DNA of 33,660 nt from Chloroflexota bacterium (GCA_016200765.1 JACQEC010000030.1:1-33660), one strand, 5' to 3'; positions 9,786-17,455 are shown, numbered from the stretch's first letter. Numbers and translations: made by a program. The notes: generated from the letters alone by a model not told the origin.

Positions 9786-9897
9786 GGCATCGGTTGGAAA
9801 CCGACGCCTACAGTTGGAAAACCCGCTACGCGGGTTGGGGACGCCGAACCGGCGCAGCCGGTTTGATAGCAATAGGCGTCGGTTTCCAACCGATGCC
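9786..9897. repeat. cloverleaf-like palindromic element
   Basis: Perfect 25-bp outer arms (9786-9810 and 9873-9897) enclose two further hairpins of the same design: AACCCGC-TAC-GCGGGTT (9820-9836) and AACCGGC-GCA-GCCGGTT (9847-9863). The right outer arm stops exactly at the GNAT gene's stop codon. No transposase or integrase is near. It looks like a non-autonomous dispersed element. Confidence 0.85.
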
Positions 9898-10977
9898 TCA
9901 CCCCTTCAGCCGCGCTTCCCACACCGTCTCAAACCCCAGCCCCGACCAGAACTTTGACGAGAGCGGGTTGTGTTGCAGGTAGATCAACCAGTAGTTGGCG
10001 ATGCGGCGCGCGCGAAACCACTCGTCGGCGGCGGCGAAGAGCAGGTGGCCAATGCCCTGCCCGCGGCGGCGCTCGTCCACCGCGGCTTCGGCGATCAGGC
10101 CGTAGCGGCCGGTGGCGAACAGTGGTTGCGCCCAATCGTCGTTGATCGTCTGCACATAGAGGCTGAAAAAGCCGACCACCGCGCCCGCGTCCTCCGCGAC
10201 CAACAGCGTGCTCTCGCGGCCATCTGCGGCGGCCTTCTCGAAGGTGCGCTTCATGCGCGCCGCTTCGCCCAGCGCAATCTGCAAGGTCGGCTCCAGCGCG
10301 GCGTGGTAGGCCATGCTCTGCATGCCGATGCGCACCGCGCCGTCAACATCGCGCGGCCCGGCGCGGCGCACCCGCACGGCGGGCGTGTTGGGGGCAACCG
10401 GAGGGGCAACCGCAAGGGTTGCCCCTACCGATGGGGTGTAGGGCGGGACGGGCGGGCGGCGCAAGGGCTCGCCCTGAGCTTGTCGAAGGGTGTAGGCGTA
10501 ATAGGGGCGGAAACCGAACGCGCGCGCGGCCTCGCGCATGGCTTCATCGCGGGTCGGGATGTGCACCAGCAAGGACGGCGTGCCCCAACGGACGGCTTGA
10601 TCTTCGGCGCGCGCCAGCAGGTCGGGCCATGTGGCGGGCGCTCCGGCAAACAGCCCGATGCTGGTAAAGGAACGGGGATAATACGACGCGAAGATGTCGC
10701 TCTCGCGCTGTTCGGCGTGGTAGAGGGCGATGGCGCCGGTGATGACGCCGCCCTCCTCCGCCGCGAAGGTCGCATAGCGCCCCAGCGACAGCCCGTCGGC
10801 AGAGGCTTTTGGGGCCAGCAGTCCCTTGATGAACCCGGAACTGCTCGGGAACGGAATGGCGTGCGGCGATGCTGTCAAGCGCGGGTCACGGCGGACGCGC
10901 TCGGCGGCCTGCGCCTCCGCCAGCGCTTCCAGCGCAGGCAGGTCGCGACTTTTGGCGAGCCGAATAACGTGGGTCAT
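9898..10977 (-). CDS. tandem GNAT-family N-acetyltransferase
   Basis: A 359-residue protein with two GNAT-like halves. The N-terminal half (about 1-165) is degenerate, with no clear acetyl-CoA loop. The C-terminal half (about 208-359) has the motif A segment AAVDERRRGQGIGHLLF, whose RRxGxGxG loop binds acetyl-CoA pyrophosphate, and a normal C-terminal HNPLSSKFWSGLGFE. The substrate is unknown. The linker (about 163-205) is low in complexity and encoded by dispersed repeats: a REP-like 19-mer gives LRQAQGE, and a GGGGCAACC hairpin gives GATLAVAPP. The start is ATG at 10977 with no strong ribosome site. The upstream 220 nt hold repeats only. Confidence 0.8.
   Translation of the reverse strand: MTHVIRLAKSRDLPALEALAEAQAAERVRRDPRLTASPHAIPFPSSSGFIKGLLAPKASADGLSLGRYATFAAEEGGVITGAIALYHAEQRESDIFASYYPRSFTSIGLFAGAPATWPDLLARAEDQAVRWGTPSLLVHIPTRDEAMREAARAFGFRPYYAYTLRQAQGEPLRRPPVPPYTPSVGATLAVAPPVAPNTPAVRVRRAGPRDVDGAVRIGMQSMAYHAALEPTLQIALGEAARMKRTFEKAAADGRESTLLVAEDAGAVVGFFSLYVQTINDDWAQPLFATGRYGLIAEAAVDERRRGQGIGHLLFAAADEWFRARRIANYWLIYLQHNPLSSKFWSGLGFETVWEARLKG
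10390..10490. repeat. dispersed repeats inside the GNAT coding sequence
   Basis: A hairpin with arms GGGGCAACC and GGTTGCCCC (10403-10425), a preceding extra copy of GGGGCAACC at about 10391-10399, and the REP-type 19-mer CCCTGAGCTTGTCGAAGGG at 10472-10490. All are read in frame as the interdomain linker. Confidence 0.75.
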
Positions 10978-10979
10978 GG

Positions 10980-11190
10980 GCGCGTTATGCGTTGTGCGTT
11001 AGTGCGTTGCGCGTTGGCGCGATAGGTTCACCGCCGAGCGCGCCGAGAACGCCGGAGAGAACTCGGAACTTCACGCTCGAAACTTCACGCCGCGAAAGCG
11101 CCAGAGGAAATCTCTGCGTACTCGGCGTTCTCGGCGGTGAATGATTGCCCGCTTCGACGGTGCACGCGTGAACGCATAACGCGACAACGC
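10980..11190. repeat. intergenic repeat block: CGTT-type units and a long imperfect inverted repeat
   Basis: 10980-11021 is a run of degenerate 7-8 base units built on GCGTT. At 11027-11141 imperfect inverted arms begin TTCACCGCCGAG and end CTCGGCGGTGAA, with GAGAACGCC-like units inside. A further run of AACGC units lies at 11170-11190. No gene or promoter is evident in this 222-nt gap. Confidence 0.65.
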
Positions 11191-11199
11191 GCTACGCCG

Positions 11200-11808
11200 C
11201 TACGCCGCACAGCGATCCACCACATCCACCAGCGTCTCCAACGGCTGTGCGCCGACCACCAGATACTTGCGCCCGACGATGAACGCCGGCACGCCGCTTA
11301 ACTTGTACATGAACCCCAGCGCCAGTTCGCGATCCACGCGGGCTTTCAGCGCGCGCTCGTCCAGCGCATGGCGGAAGGCCGCGCCATCCAGCCCCGCCGA
11401 TTCCGCCAACTCGGTCAGCACGTTCGGGTCGCTCAAGTTGCGCCCCTCGGCAAAGTGCGCGTGAAAGAGCGCGCGCGCATATGGCTCGATCAGCCCCGCG
11501 TCCTCCGCGAACTTCGCGCCCTCCAGCGCCAGCCGCGAGCGCGCATTGCGGTTGCGCGGCCCGAAGGTCAAGCCGTAGCCCTGCGCCATCGCCTGCACCT
11601 GCGGCCAATGCTCGTCCACCTTGCGGCGGTAGGCGGCTGTGCGCCGCTCCTCCTCCGGCGACGGCGGCGCGCTCGACTCCGGCCGTAGTTCATACGAGAG
11701 CCAGCGCACCTCGACATCGCGGATTCTACGCAAGCGGTCCAAACTGGACTGCGCCATGTAGCAGTACGGTCAGATGAAATCGCTGAAGACCTGAATCTCA
11801 ACGGGCAT
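11200..11808 (-). CDS. FrnE/DsbA-like thiol oxidoreductase, candidate selenoprotein with in-frame TGA
   Basis: Thioredoxin-fold protein of the FrnE/2-hydroxychromene-2-carboxylate isomerase group. From ATG 11808 (GAGGTG about 4 nt upstream) the frame reads MPVEIQVFSDFI, then TGA, then PYCYMAQSS, and continues to TAG at 11200: 202 residues if TGA is read as an amino acid. Relatives have SDFxCPWCY here, so TGA (codon 13) replaces the first Cys of CxxC, giving U-P-Y-C. The C-terminal part has the cis-Pro loop SGVPAFIVG. A hairpin with a GUU loop follows the TGA, as bacterial Sec insertion requires. A caller treating TGA as stop would begin at Met18 and lose the active site. The gene follows the MFS gene by 18 nt. 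Alternatives are a point mutation or base error from TGC. No selA/B/C/D gene is in the window. Confidence 0.75.
11731..11772 (-). promoter_or_regulatory. candidate Sec codon (TGA) and bSECIS hairpin
   Basis: TGA occupies 11770-11772 (minus strand). After 25 nt comes the loop GUU, closed by a 5-bp stem GUCCA/UGGAC (11745-11749 with 11737-11741). The stem is extended by two G-C pairs past one A-C mismatch. Bacterial SECIS elements are known to place a small loop with a G in its first two positions roughly 16-37 nt after the UGA, and this fits. Confidence 0.55.
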
Positions 11809-11825
11809 ACGTCACCTCTCGGCGC

Positions 11826-11831
11826 ATTATA
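11826..11831 (-). promoter_or_regulatory. possible -10 box for the candidate selenoprotein gene
   Basis: A perfect TATAAT on the minus strand overlaps the MFS stop codon, 17 nt before the ATG at 11808. No convincing -35 is visible, so read-through from the MFS gene remains the main expectation. Confidence 0.3.
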
Positions 11832-13032
11832 CCGCAGATTCCGGCAGTGGTTGCCGCGCGCGCGGGATGCCAACCAACAAACCGATCGGCCCCAGCGCGA
11901 GGAGCACCATCGCCCACTCCAACCCGAAGTTCTCGGCGGCCAGCCCCAGCAACCACGGCGTGACTCCGGCGGCCATGGCCGCGACCGAGGAGAGGGCCAT
12001 GCTGGTGCCCGACTGCCCCGGCATGGCCGAGTAGAGTTGGCCGCGCACAATTGCGTACCAGCCGGCGGTCAACAGCCCGACCACCGCCAGCAGAATATAC
12101 TTGAGCCCGACCACCGGCGTGGCCAGCAAGGCGGCATAGACCATCAGCACAAGGAGCGCGCTCCAGCGCAGATAGGTCAGCCCGCGCACGCGCTCTAACA
12201 GCGGGATGATGAAGAAGCCTCCCACCAGCCCGGCCACCGATAAGACCGTCACCGCCAGCGCGGCTTCTGCCGTCGTCACCTGCACCACATCGGTAAAGTA
12301 GAGCGGGGCAAATTCGAGGAAGATATCGAGTATCAGGTTGCAGAGCTCGAGCAGAATCAACCAGCGCAGGATGTTGCGGTCGCTCAAGGCGCGCAGGGCG
12401 CTGACGACTCCGGCGCGGAATCCGGCGGTCACATCCGCTTCCTGAAAGGTGTCTGTGACGCTGGCGTGAGCCGCCCTCTGTGACCAGATCAGCGCCACCA
12501 GCGCGAGGGCGAAAACCGCGAAGCCCAGATACAAGGCCCGCCAGCCCCAACCCAGCGCCAGACCGCCGGAGACGAGCAGAGAGCCGCCCACCACGCCCAC
12601 CGAGCCGAACAGCGTCCAGCGCGCCATCATCTGTTCGTGGCGGCCGGGGTTCAGGTCCATCAGCGTCGCCTGCGACAAACTGACAAACGCGCCGCCGGCC
12701 GGGTAGAAGATCACAAAGCCAACCAACAGCGCGATGAACGTCTGGCTGAAGCCGATGATCGCCAGTGCCAGCGCGAAGACCAGCCCCCCGCCGACGATCA
12801 GCGCCTTGCGCTTCCAGACATCGCCCAGAATGCCGAGCGCCGGCTCCAGCGCATTGCCGACCAGCGCGGGCACGCTCAACAGCAGGCCGATCTGCTCGTA
12901 ATTCAGGTTCAGGTCGGCGCGGATGACCGGCAGGGCCGCGCCTTGCGCGCCATAGACCAACTCATCGAGCAGTTCAATCGTCAGGATGACGAGCGTGGCG
13001 CTCCAGAGCGAACGCAGGGCGGGGCGGCGCAT
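11827..13032 (-). CDS. major facilitator superfamily transporter
   Basis: About 401 residues with roughly twelve hydrophobic segments in two six-helix halves, typical of MFS. The loop GDVWKRKALIVGGG after the second helix corresponds to the family's conserved cytoplasmic D-x-x-x-R-K/R motif. It resembles drug or sugar efflux members; the substrate is not deducible. The ATG at 13032 (MRRPALRSL) is preferred because the longer frame to 13128 runs through an inverted repeat (13041-13109) and adds a non-membrane leader. The selenoprotein candidate follows after 18 nt, so the two are probably cotranscribed. Confidence 0.88.
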   Translation of the reverse strand: MRRPALRSLWSATLVILTIELLDELVYGAQGAALPVIRADLNLNYEQIGLLLSVPALVGNALEPALGILGDVWKRKALIVGGGLVFALALAIIGFSQTFIALLVGFVIFYPAGGAFVSLSQATLMDLNPGRHEQMMARWTLFGSVGVVGGSLLVSGGLALGWGWRALYLGFAVFALALVALIWSQRAAHASVTDTFQEADVTAGFRAGVVSALRALSDRNILRWLILLELCNLILDIFLEFAPLYFTDVVQVTTAEAALAVTVLSVAGLVGGFFIIPLLERVRGLTYLRWSALLVLMVYAALLATPVVGLKYILLAVVGLLTAGWYAIVRGQLYSAMPGQSGTSMALSSVAAMAAGVTPWLLGLAAENFGLEWAMVLLALGPIGLLVGIPRARQPLPESAV

Positions 13033-13040
13033 GGGCGAAG

Positions 13041-13109
13041 TAGGGGCGAAGCCGCGCGCACGCATCACCACGTTAACGAGCAGTCTAAGCGCGCGCGGCT
13101 TCGCCCCTA
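13041..13109. repeat. inverted repeat, 19-bp arms
   Basis: Arms 13041-13059 (TAGGGGCGAAGCCGCGCGC) and 13091-13109 are perfect reverse complements separated by 31 nt. The outer part GTAGGGGCGAA is shared with the elements at 27361 and 29217, marking one repeat family. It lies between the transglycosylase and MFS genes. Confidence 0.85.
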
Positions 13110-13130
13110 TCGGCGGGGGTGCTCCCACGT

Positions 13131-13685
13131 TTAGCGTGGCAAGTAGCGCTTGAAGCGCTCGTAGTAGGCCAGCACCGCCGGCACATAGCGCTGGGTCTCC
13201 GCCGGCAGGAACCCGGCGTAGGCGTCGTAGCGGGCGATGGGCGCGTTGGCGCGCCGGGCCGCGCCGCGCACTCCGGCGTAGCGGTAAGCGGGGTTGCGCG
13301 ATACCTCTTCGTCGAGCAGGCCAGGGCCGGCGTTATAGGCCGCCAGCGCGGGGCGCAAATCCTTAAAGGTCTGCAAGTGGCCGGCCAGAATATGCACGCC
13401 TAGCGCCACGTTGGGCTGTGGGTCAAACGGGCCGCCCAGCACCTGCATCAGGCCGTTGGCGCCGGCGCGGGATTGCGCGTTGGGGTTGCCGCCGGACTCC
13501 TGCATCATGATCGCGGCAATCAACACCGGATCAACCTTATACTGGTCGGCGGCCGGCTCGATCAACTCCCACCAGCGAGTAACCGCGTCGGGCGGGCTGT
13601 CCGATACGCCCAGCGAGCCGAGCAGAAGGATGGCGCCGATCAGCACGACGGCGCAGATGAGCCAATAGCGCATAAGTGTCATCAC
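13131..13685 (-). CDS. lytic transglycosylase, SLT domain
   Basis: Cleaves peptidoglycan between N-acetylmuramic acid and N-acetylglucosamine, forming 1,6-anhydro ends. The 184 residues have an N-terminal membrane anchor or signal (WLICAVVLIGAILLLGSLG, about 8-26) and an SLT fold with the catalytic Glu in MMQESGGNPNA (about 61-71), then GANGLMQV and AAYNAGPG. The start is GTG 13685, ATG 13682 or ATG 13673; no ribosome site decides. It is exported or membrane-anchored on the outer face. It may head a unit with the MFS and thiol oxidoreductase genes. Confidence 0.9.
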   Translation of the reverse strand: MMTLMRYWLICAVVLIGAILLLGSLGVSDSPPDAVTRWWELIEPAADQYKVDPVLIAAIMMQESGGNPNAQSRAGANGLMQVLGGPFDPQPNVALGVHILAGHLQTFKDLRPALAAYNAGPGLLDEEVSRNPAYRYAGVRGAARRANAPIARYDAYAGFLPAETQRYVPAVLAYYERFKRYLPR

Positions 13686-13703
13686 CGATTACGGTGTTGA
13701 GGC

Positions 13704-13709
13704 ATTATA
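13704..13709 (-). promoter_or_regulatory. -10 box upstream of the transglycosylase
   Basis: A perfect TATAAT on the minus strand about 20 nt before the start codon. The -35 region is poor. Confidence 0.35.
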
Positions 13710-13793
13710 CCCTCGAACCGTCGAAAAAGGGTAGTCCGACTTAACGCTTGACCCCTACTCCAAATTGAGAATTGCTGTTGCAGCCCCAACCTC

Positions 13794-13822
13794 TTGACAG
13801 TATCGTACCGTCGTGGTATTAT
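13794..13822 (+). promoter_or_regulatory. sigma-70 promoter of the hrcA operon
   Basis: TTGACA (13794-13799), a 17-nt spacer and TATTAT (13817-13822). Transcription should begin near 13829, immediately before the CIRCE operator, so bound HrcA would block initiation. Confidence 0.85.
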
Positions 13823-13835
13823 CTTTAGGTAAGGT

Positions 13836-13872
13836 TTAGCACTCAAAGCATATGACTGCTAACGAGTGCTAA
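13836..13872. promoter_or_regulatory. CIRCE operator with duplicated right half-site
   Basis: Left half TTAGCACTC (13836-13844), a 9-nt spacer, then GACTGCTAA (13854-13862, one mismatch to the consensus right half), then a perfect GAGTGCTAA at 13864-13872. The two right halves are direct repeats 10 bp apart. The Shine-Dalgarno AAGGGG of hrcA begins inside the last half-site. This is the binding site of the HrcA repressor. Confidence 0.9.
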
Positions 13873-13884
13873 GGGGTTTCGAGA

Positions 13885-14913
13885 GTGCCAATTGACCTGA
13901 CGGGCAGACAACAATTTATTCTGGCTCAGGTGGTGCAGAATTATGTCACGATGGCCACCCCCATCGGCTCCGAGCTGATTGCTCAACGGATGCCGATGCG
14001 CACCAGTTCGGCCACCGTGCGCAACGAGATGGCCGCCCTGGAGGAGTTGGGCTATTTGATGCACCCCCACACCTCGGCTGGGCGCGTGCCGACGGCCAAG
14101 GGCTACCGCTATTTCGTCGAGCGGCTGATGGAGCAGTCCGACCTGACCGAGGCAGAGAAGCGGACGATCCAGCACCAGTTCCATCAGGCACACCTTGACC
14201 TTGAGCAGTGGATGCGGCTCGCGGCGGCGGTCGTCAGCCACACGGCGCAATCTACCGCGCTGGTGACGGCCCCGAAATCCCCGCAGTCATACTTTAAGCA
14301 CCTCGAACTGCTGGCGATCAGCGAGAACCTGATTCTGGTGCTGTTGGTGCTGCGCGATGGCACGGTCAAACAGCAGATGACCGCCACCCCACAGCCCGCC
14401 CCCGCGCAGGAAGAACTCAGCGTGCTGTCCGCCCAACTCAACGCGCACCTCGCGGGGCTGAACGCGCGCGGGGTCTCGGCGTTGATGGCGGAGGCGCACG
14501 GGCTTGAGGCGCAGGTGCTTGACCGCGTCGCCACGATTATGTACCAGATTGACCATCGCGGTAATCTGGAGATTTATCGCGACGGCTTGAGCCTGATGCT
14601 GCAACAGCCGGAGTTTAAGAGCGGCTCGCACGCCGAGCGGCTGATGCACATGTTGGAGGCAGGCACGTCTATGGAGCGCCTGCTCGACGAGGCGGCGACG
14701 GCCAACGGCGTGCAGATCGTGATCGGCGGCGACGAGCGCTGGAGCGACATGCGGGACGTGAGCCTGATCCTCGCGCGCTATGGGGGCATGGCCGAAGCGA
14801 CGGGCGTGGTGGCCGTGTTGGGCCCCCTGCGCATGTCGTATGGCCGCGCCATCTCCACCGTGCGCTTTGTCGCCAGTGTGATGGATGGTCTGGTCGAGTG
14901 GATTTATAAGTGA
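13885..14913 (+). CDS. hrcA: heat-inducible transcription repressor HrcA
   Basis: Represses the operon by binding CIRCE and is controlled by chaperone availability. The 342 residues are standard. An N-terminal winged helix (about 1-75, with SSATVRNEMAALEELGYLMHPHTSAGRVPTAKGYR) is followed by the GAF-like and inserted dimerisation regions (VLVLRDGTVKQQ) and the C-terminal VLGPLRMSYGRAIS. The GTG start at 13885 is fixed by AAGGGG 8 nt upstream. First gene of hrcA-grpE-dnaK-dnaJ and autoregulated through the adjacent operator. Confidence 0.97.
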   Translation: MPIDLTGRQQFILAQVVQNYVTMATPIGSELIAQRMPMRTSSATVRNEMAALEELGYLMHPHTSAGRVPTAKGYRYFVERLMEQSDLTEAEKRTIQHQFHQAHLDLEQWMRLAAAVVSHTAQSTALVTAPKSPQSYFKHLELLAISENLILVLLVLRDGTVKQQMTATPQPAPAQEELSVLSAQLNAHLAGLNARGVSALMAEAHGLEAQVLDRVATIMYQIDHRGNLEIYRDGLSLMLQQPEFKSGSHAERLMHMLEAGTSMERLLDEAATANGVQIVIGGDERWSDMRDVSLILARYGGMAEATGVVAVLGPLRMSYGRAISTVRFVASVMDGLVEWIYK

Positions 14914-14958
14914 TGGACAAACATCCACTTACCCAATAGTTTAACGCGGAGGCATTGA

Positions 14959-15480
14959 TTGAGCATGTCTGAAGAGAAGGTCGCCGAAGCGACCACACAG
15001 GAGCAGACCGAGGAGCAGGCCGACGACGAGTTGGTTGCCGCCCAAGAGCAGGCCGCCGAGTATCTGGATCAGTGGCGGCGCACGGCGGCGGAGTTTTCCA
15101 ACTACCGCAAGCGCAAGGACCGGGAGGTCGCCGACGCGATCAGCACGGCGAGCGCCGACGTGATCAAGCGGCTGTTGCCGGTCCTAGATGATTTTGACCG
15201 CGCGTTCAAGGCGCTGCCGGACGACTTGCAACGCCACGCCTGGCTGGAAGGCTTCCGGCTCATCGAGCGCAAGTTCAAGCAGGTGCTCGATCAGGCCGGG
15301 GTCACGGTCATCGAGACGGTGGGCCAACGTTTCGATCCCACCGTCCACGAGAGCGCGGCGCTGGAGGAGAGCGATCGAGAAGAAGGCACGATACTGGAAG
15401 AGTATCGCAAAGGTTACAGGTTAGGCGACAAGGTCTTGCGGCCGGCGATGGTGAAGGTCGCACAGCGCGCAAGCGATTGA
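14959..15480 (+). CDS. grpE: nucleotide exchange factor GrpE
   Basis: Releases ADP from DnaK. About 173 residues: an acidic, Glu/Gln-rich N-terminus and coiled coil (about 15-60, ending YLDQWRRTAAEFSNYRKRK), then the four-helix segment (IKRLLPVLDDFDRAF) and the beta-wing (VGQRFDPTVHESAAL, GYRLGDKVLRPAMVKVA). The GGAGG at 14948-14952 is 6 nt from the TTG at 14959 and 12 nt from an in-frame ATG at 14965, so TTG initiation is preferred but not certain. It is cotranscribed with hrcA and dnaK. Confidence 0.96.
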   Translation: MSMSEEKVAEATTQEQTEEQADDELVAAQEQAAEYLDQWRRTAAEFSNYRKRKDREVADAISTASADVIKRLLPVLDDFDRAFKALPDDLQRHAWLEGFRLIERKFKQVLDQAGVTVIETVGQRFDPTVHESAALEESDREEGTILEEYRKGYRLGDKVLRPAMVKVAQRASD

Positions 15481-15506
15481 ACTGATCATTTTAGGAGCGA
15501 TTGAAC

Positions 15507-17411
15507 ATGAGCAAGATTATCGGCATTGATCTCGGCACGACGAATTCGGTGGTGGCGGTGATGGAAGGCAGCGAGCCGAAGGTGATCCCCAGCGCGGAAG
15601 GCTCGAACCTCGTCCCGTCTATTGTGGCGGTCAACCCCAAGACGGGCGAGCGCATGGTGGGACAGGTCGCCAAGCGGCAGGCCGTCACCAACAGCGAGAA
15701 CACGATCTTCTCGATCAAGCGCCTGATGGGGCGCAAGTATAAAGACGCGGAGGTGCAGAAGGCGCTCAAGATTCTGCCCTACAAGGTTGTCGAGGCGCCC
15801 AATGGCGACTGCCGCGTGGTGATGGGCGGCAAGGAATATTCGCCGCCGGAAATCTCGGCGATGATCCTGCGCAAGTTGAAGGAAGACGCGGAGACGTATC
15901 TGGGCGAAAAGATCACGCAGGCGGTCATCACCGTGCCGGCCTACTTCAACGACTCCCAGCGCAACGCGACCAAAGACGCCGGCAAGATCGCCGGACTGGA
16001 CGTGCTGCGCATTATCAACGAGCCGACCGCTTCGGCGCTGGCCTACGGCCTGGATAAGAAGAAGGACGAGAAGATTGCCGTCTATGACCTCGGCGGCGGC
16101 ACCTTCGACATCTCGATCCTGGAACTGGGCGAGGGCGTCTTTGAGGTCAAGTCCACCAACGGCGACACGTTTCTCGGCGGCGACGACTTCGATCAGCGCA
16201 TCATGAACTGGATCGTGGACGAATTCAAACGCGAGCAGGGTATTGACCTGCGCAACGACCGCATGGCTCTGCAACGACTGAAGGAAGCGGCGGAGAAGGC
16301 CAAGATCGAGTTGTCCAGCACACAGCAGACCGAAATCAACCTGCCGTTTATTACGGCGGACGCTTCCGGCCCGAAGCATATGGTCATGCCGCTCACCCGC
16401 TCGAAGTTGAACCAGTTGACCGAAGACCTGGTACAGCGCTCGGTCTCGCCGGTCAAGCAGGCGCTGGACGACGCGAAGATGCGCCCGGCCGAGGTGGACG
16501 AGGTGGTGCTGGTGGGCGGCATGACCCGCTCGCCGCTGGTGCAGGAGACCGTGCGTAAGTTCTTCGGCAAGGAGCCTAACCAGAGCGTCCACCCCGACGA
16601 GGTGGTGGCGGTGGGCGCAGCGATACAGGCCGGCGTGTTGGGCGGCGAGGTGAAGGATGTGCTGTTACTCGACGTGACGCCGCTGACGCTGGGCATCGAG
16701 ACGCTGGGCGGCGTCGCGACGCCGCTGATCGAGCGCAACACGACCATCCCCACCAAGAAGTCGCAGGTCTTCTCGACCGCCTCCGACGGCCAGACCTCGG
16801 TGGAGATTCACGTGGTGCAGGGCGAGCGCCCGCTGGCGACCGACAACAAGACGCTGGGCCGCTTCATCCTCGACGGCATCCCGCCGGCGCCGCGCGGCCT
16901 GCCGCAGGTCGAAGTGACCTTCGACATTGACGCCGACGGCATCCTGCACGTGACCGCGCAGGACAAAGCCACCGGCCGCGAGCAGAAGATTGCCATCACG
17001 GCCTCGTCGGGTTTGAACAAAGAGGAAGTCGAGCGCATGGTCAAGGAGGCGCAGCGCCACGCCGCCGAAGACGCCAAGCGCAAGGAAGAGATCGAGACGC
17101 GCAACACCGCCGATAACCTCGCCTGGCAGGCCGAGAAGTTTGTGAAGGAGAACGGCGAAAAGATCGGCGCCGACAACAAGGCGAAGCTGGAAGGCAAGAC
17201 CGGCGCCCTGCGCGAGGCGCTGAAGGGCAAAGACACGGCGGCCATCAAGCGGCAGGCCGAGGACTTACAGGAAACGTTACAGCAGGTCGGCGCGGCGATG
17301 TATCAGCAAACCGGCGGCGCGCCGCCTCCCGGCGACGGCGCCTCCCCGGACGGCAGCGACGGCAAGAAGCAGGAAGAGGGCACCGTCGAGGGAGAGTACA
17401 GGGAAGTATAA
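15507..17411 (+). CDS. dnaK: molecular chaperone DnaK (Hsp70)
   Basis: ATP-dependent cytoplasmic chaperone. 634 residues. The nucleotide-binding domain starts with IIGIDLGTTNS and carries NEPTASALAYG and VYDLGGGTFDISIL. The linker DVLLLDVTPLTLGIET leads into the substrate-binding domain and a helical lid ending with a Gly/Pro/Asp-rich tail (GGAPPPGDGASPDGSDG) and EGEYREV. The ATG at 15507 has AGGAG 9 nt upstream; the in-frame TTG two codons earlier is less well placed. Gap to grpE: 26 nt. Confidence 0.98.
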   Translation: MSKIIGIDLGTTNSVVAVMEGSEPKVIPSAEGSNLVPSIVAVNPKTGERMVGQVAKRQAVTNSENTIFSIKRLMGRKYKDAEVQKALKILPYKVVEAPNGDCRVVMGGKEYSPPEISAMILRKLKEDAETYLGEKITQAVITVPAYFNDSQRNATKDAGKIAGLDVLRIINEPTASALAYGLDKKKDEKIAVYDLGGGTFDISILELGEGVFEVKSTNGDTFLGGDDFDQRIMNWIVDEFKREQGIDLRNDRMALQRLKEAAEKAKIELSSTQQTEINLPFITADASGPKHMVMPLTRSKLNQLTEDLVQRSVSPVKQALDDAKMRPAEVDEVVLVGGMTRSPLVQETVRKFFGKEPNQSVHPDEVVAVGAAIQAGVLGGEVKDVLLLDVTPLTLGIETLGGVATPLIERNTTIPTKKSQVFSTASDGQTSVEIHVVQGERPLATDNKTLGRFILDGIPPAPRGLPQVEVTFDIDADGILHVTAQDKATGREQKIAITASSGLNKEEVERMVKEAQRHAAEDAKRKEEIETRNTADNLAWQAEKFVKENGEKIGADNKAKLEGKTGALREALKGKDTAAIKRQAEDLQETLQQVGAAMYQQTGGAPPPGDGASPDGSDGKKQEEGTVEGEYREV

Positions 17412-17423
17412 TGGGGCAGGTCG

Positions 17424-17455
17424 GGTCGTTGGGCGGCGTGAGCCGCCCAACGACC
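17424..17455. repeat. 14-bp perfect hairpin between dnaK and dnaJ
   Basis: Arms GGTCGTTGGGCGGC and GCCGCCCAACGACC with loop GTGA. No T-run follows, so it is not a standard terminator. It may stabilise the hrcA-grpE-dnaK message or be a repeat copy. Confidence 0.7.

Noticed and set aside
9786..9897. Integron attC site
   Set aside because: The arms lack the attC core-site pattern and no integrase or cassette array is present.
11200..11757. Thiol oxidoreductase starting at Met18 (11757)
   Set aside because: This removes the CxxC active site and ignores the ribosome site and conserved N-terminus upstream of the TGA.
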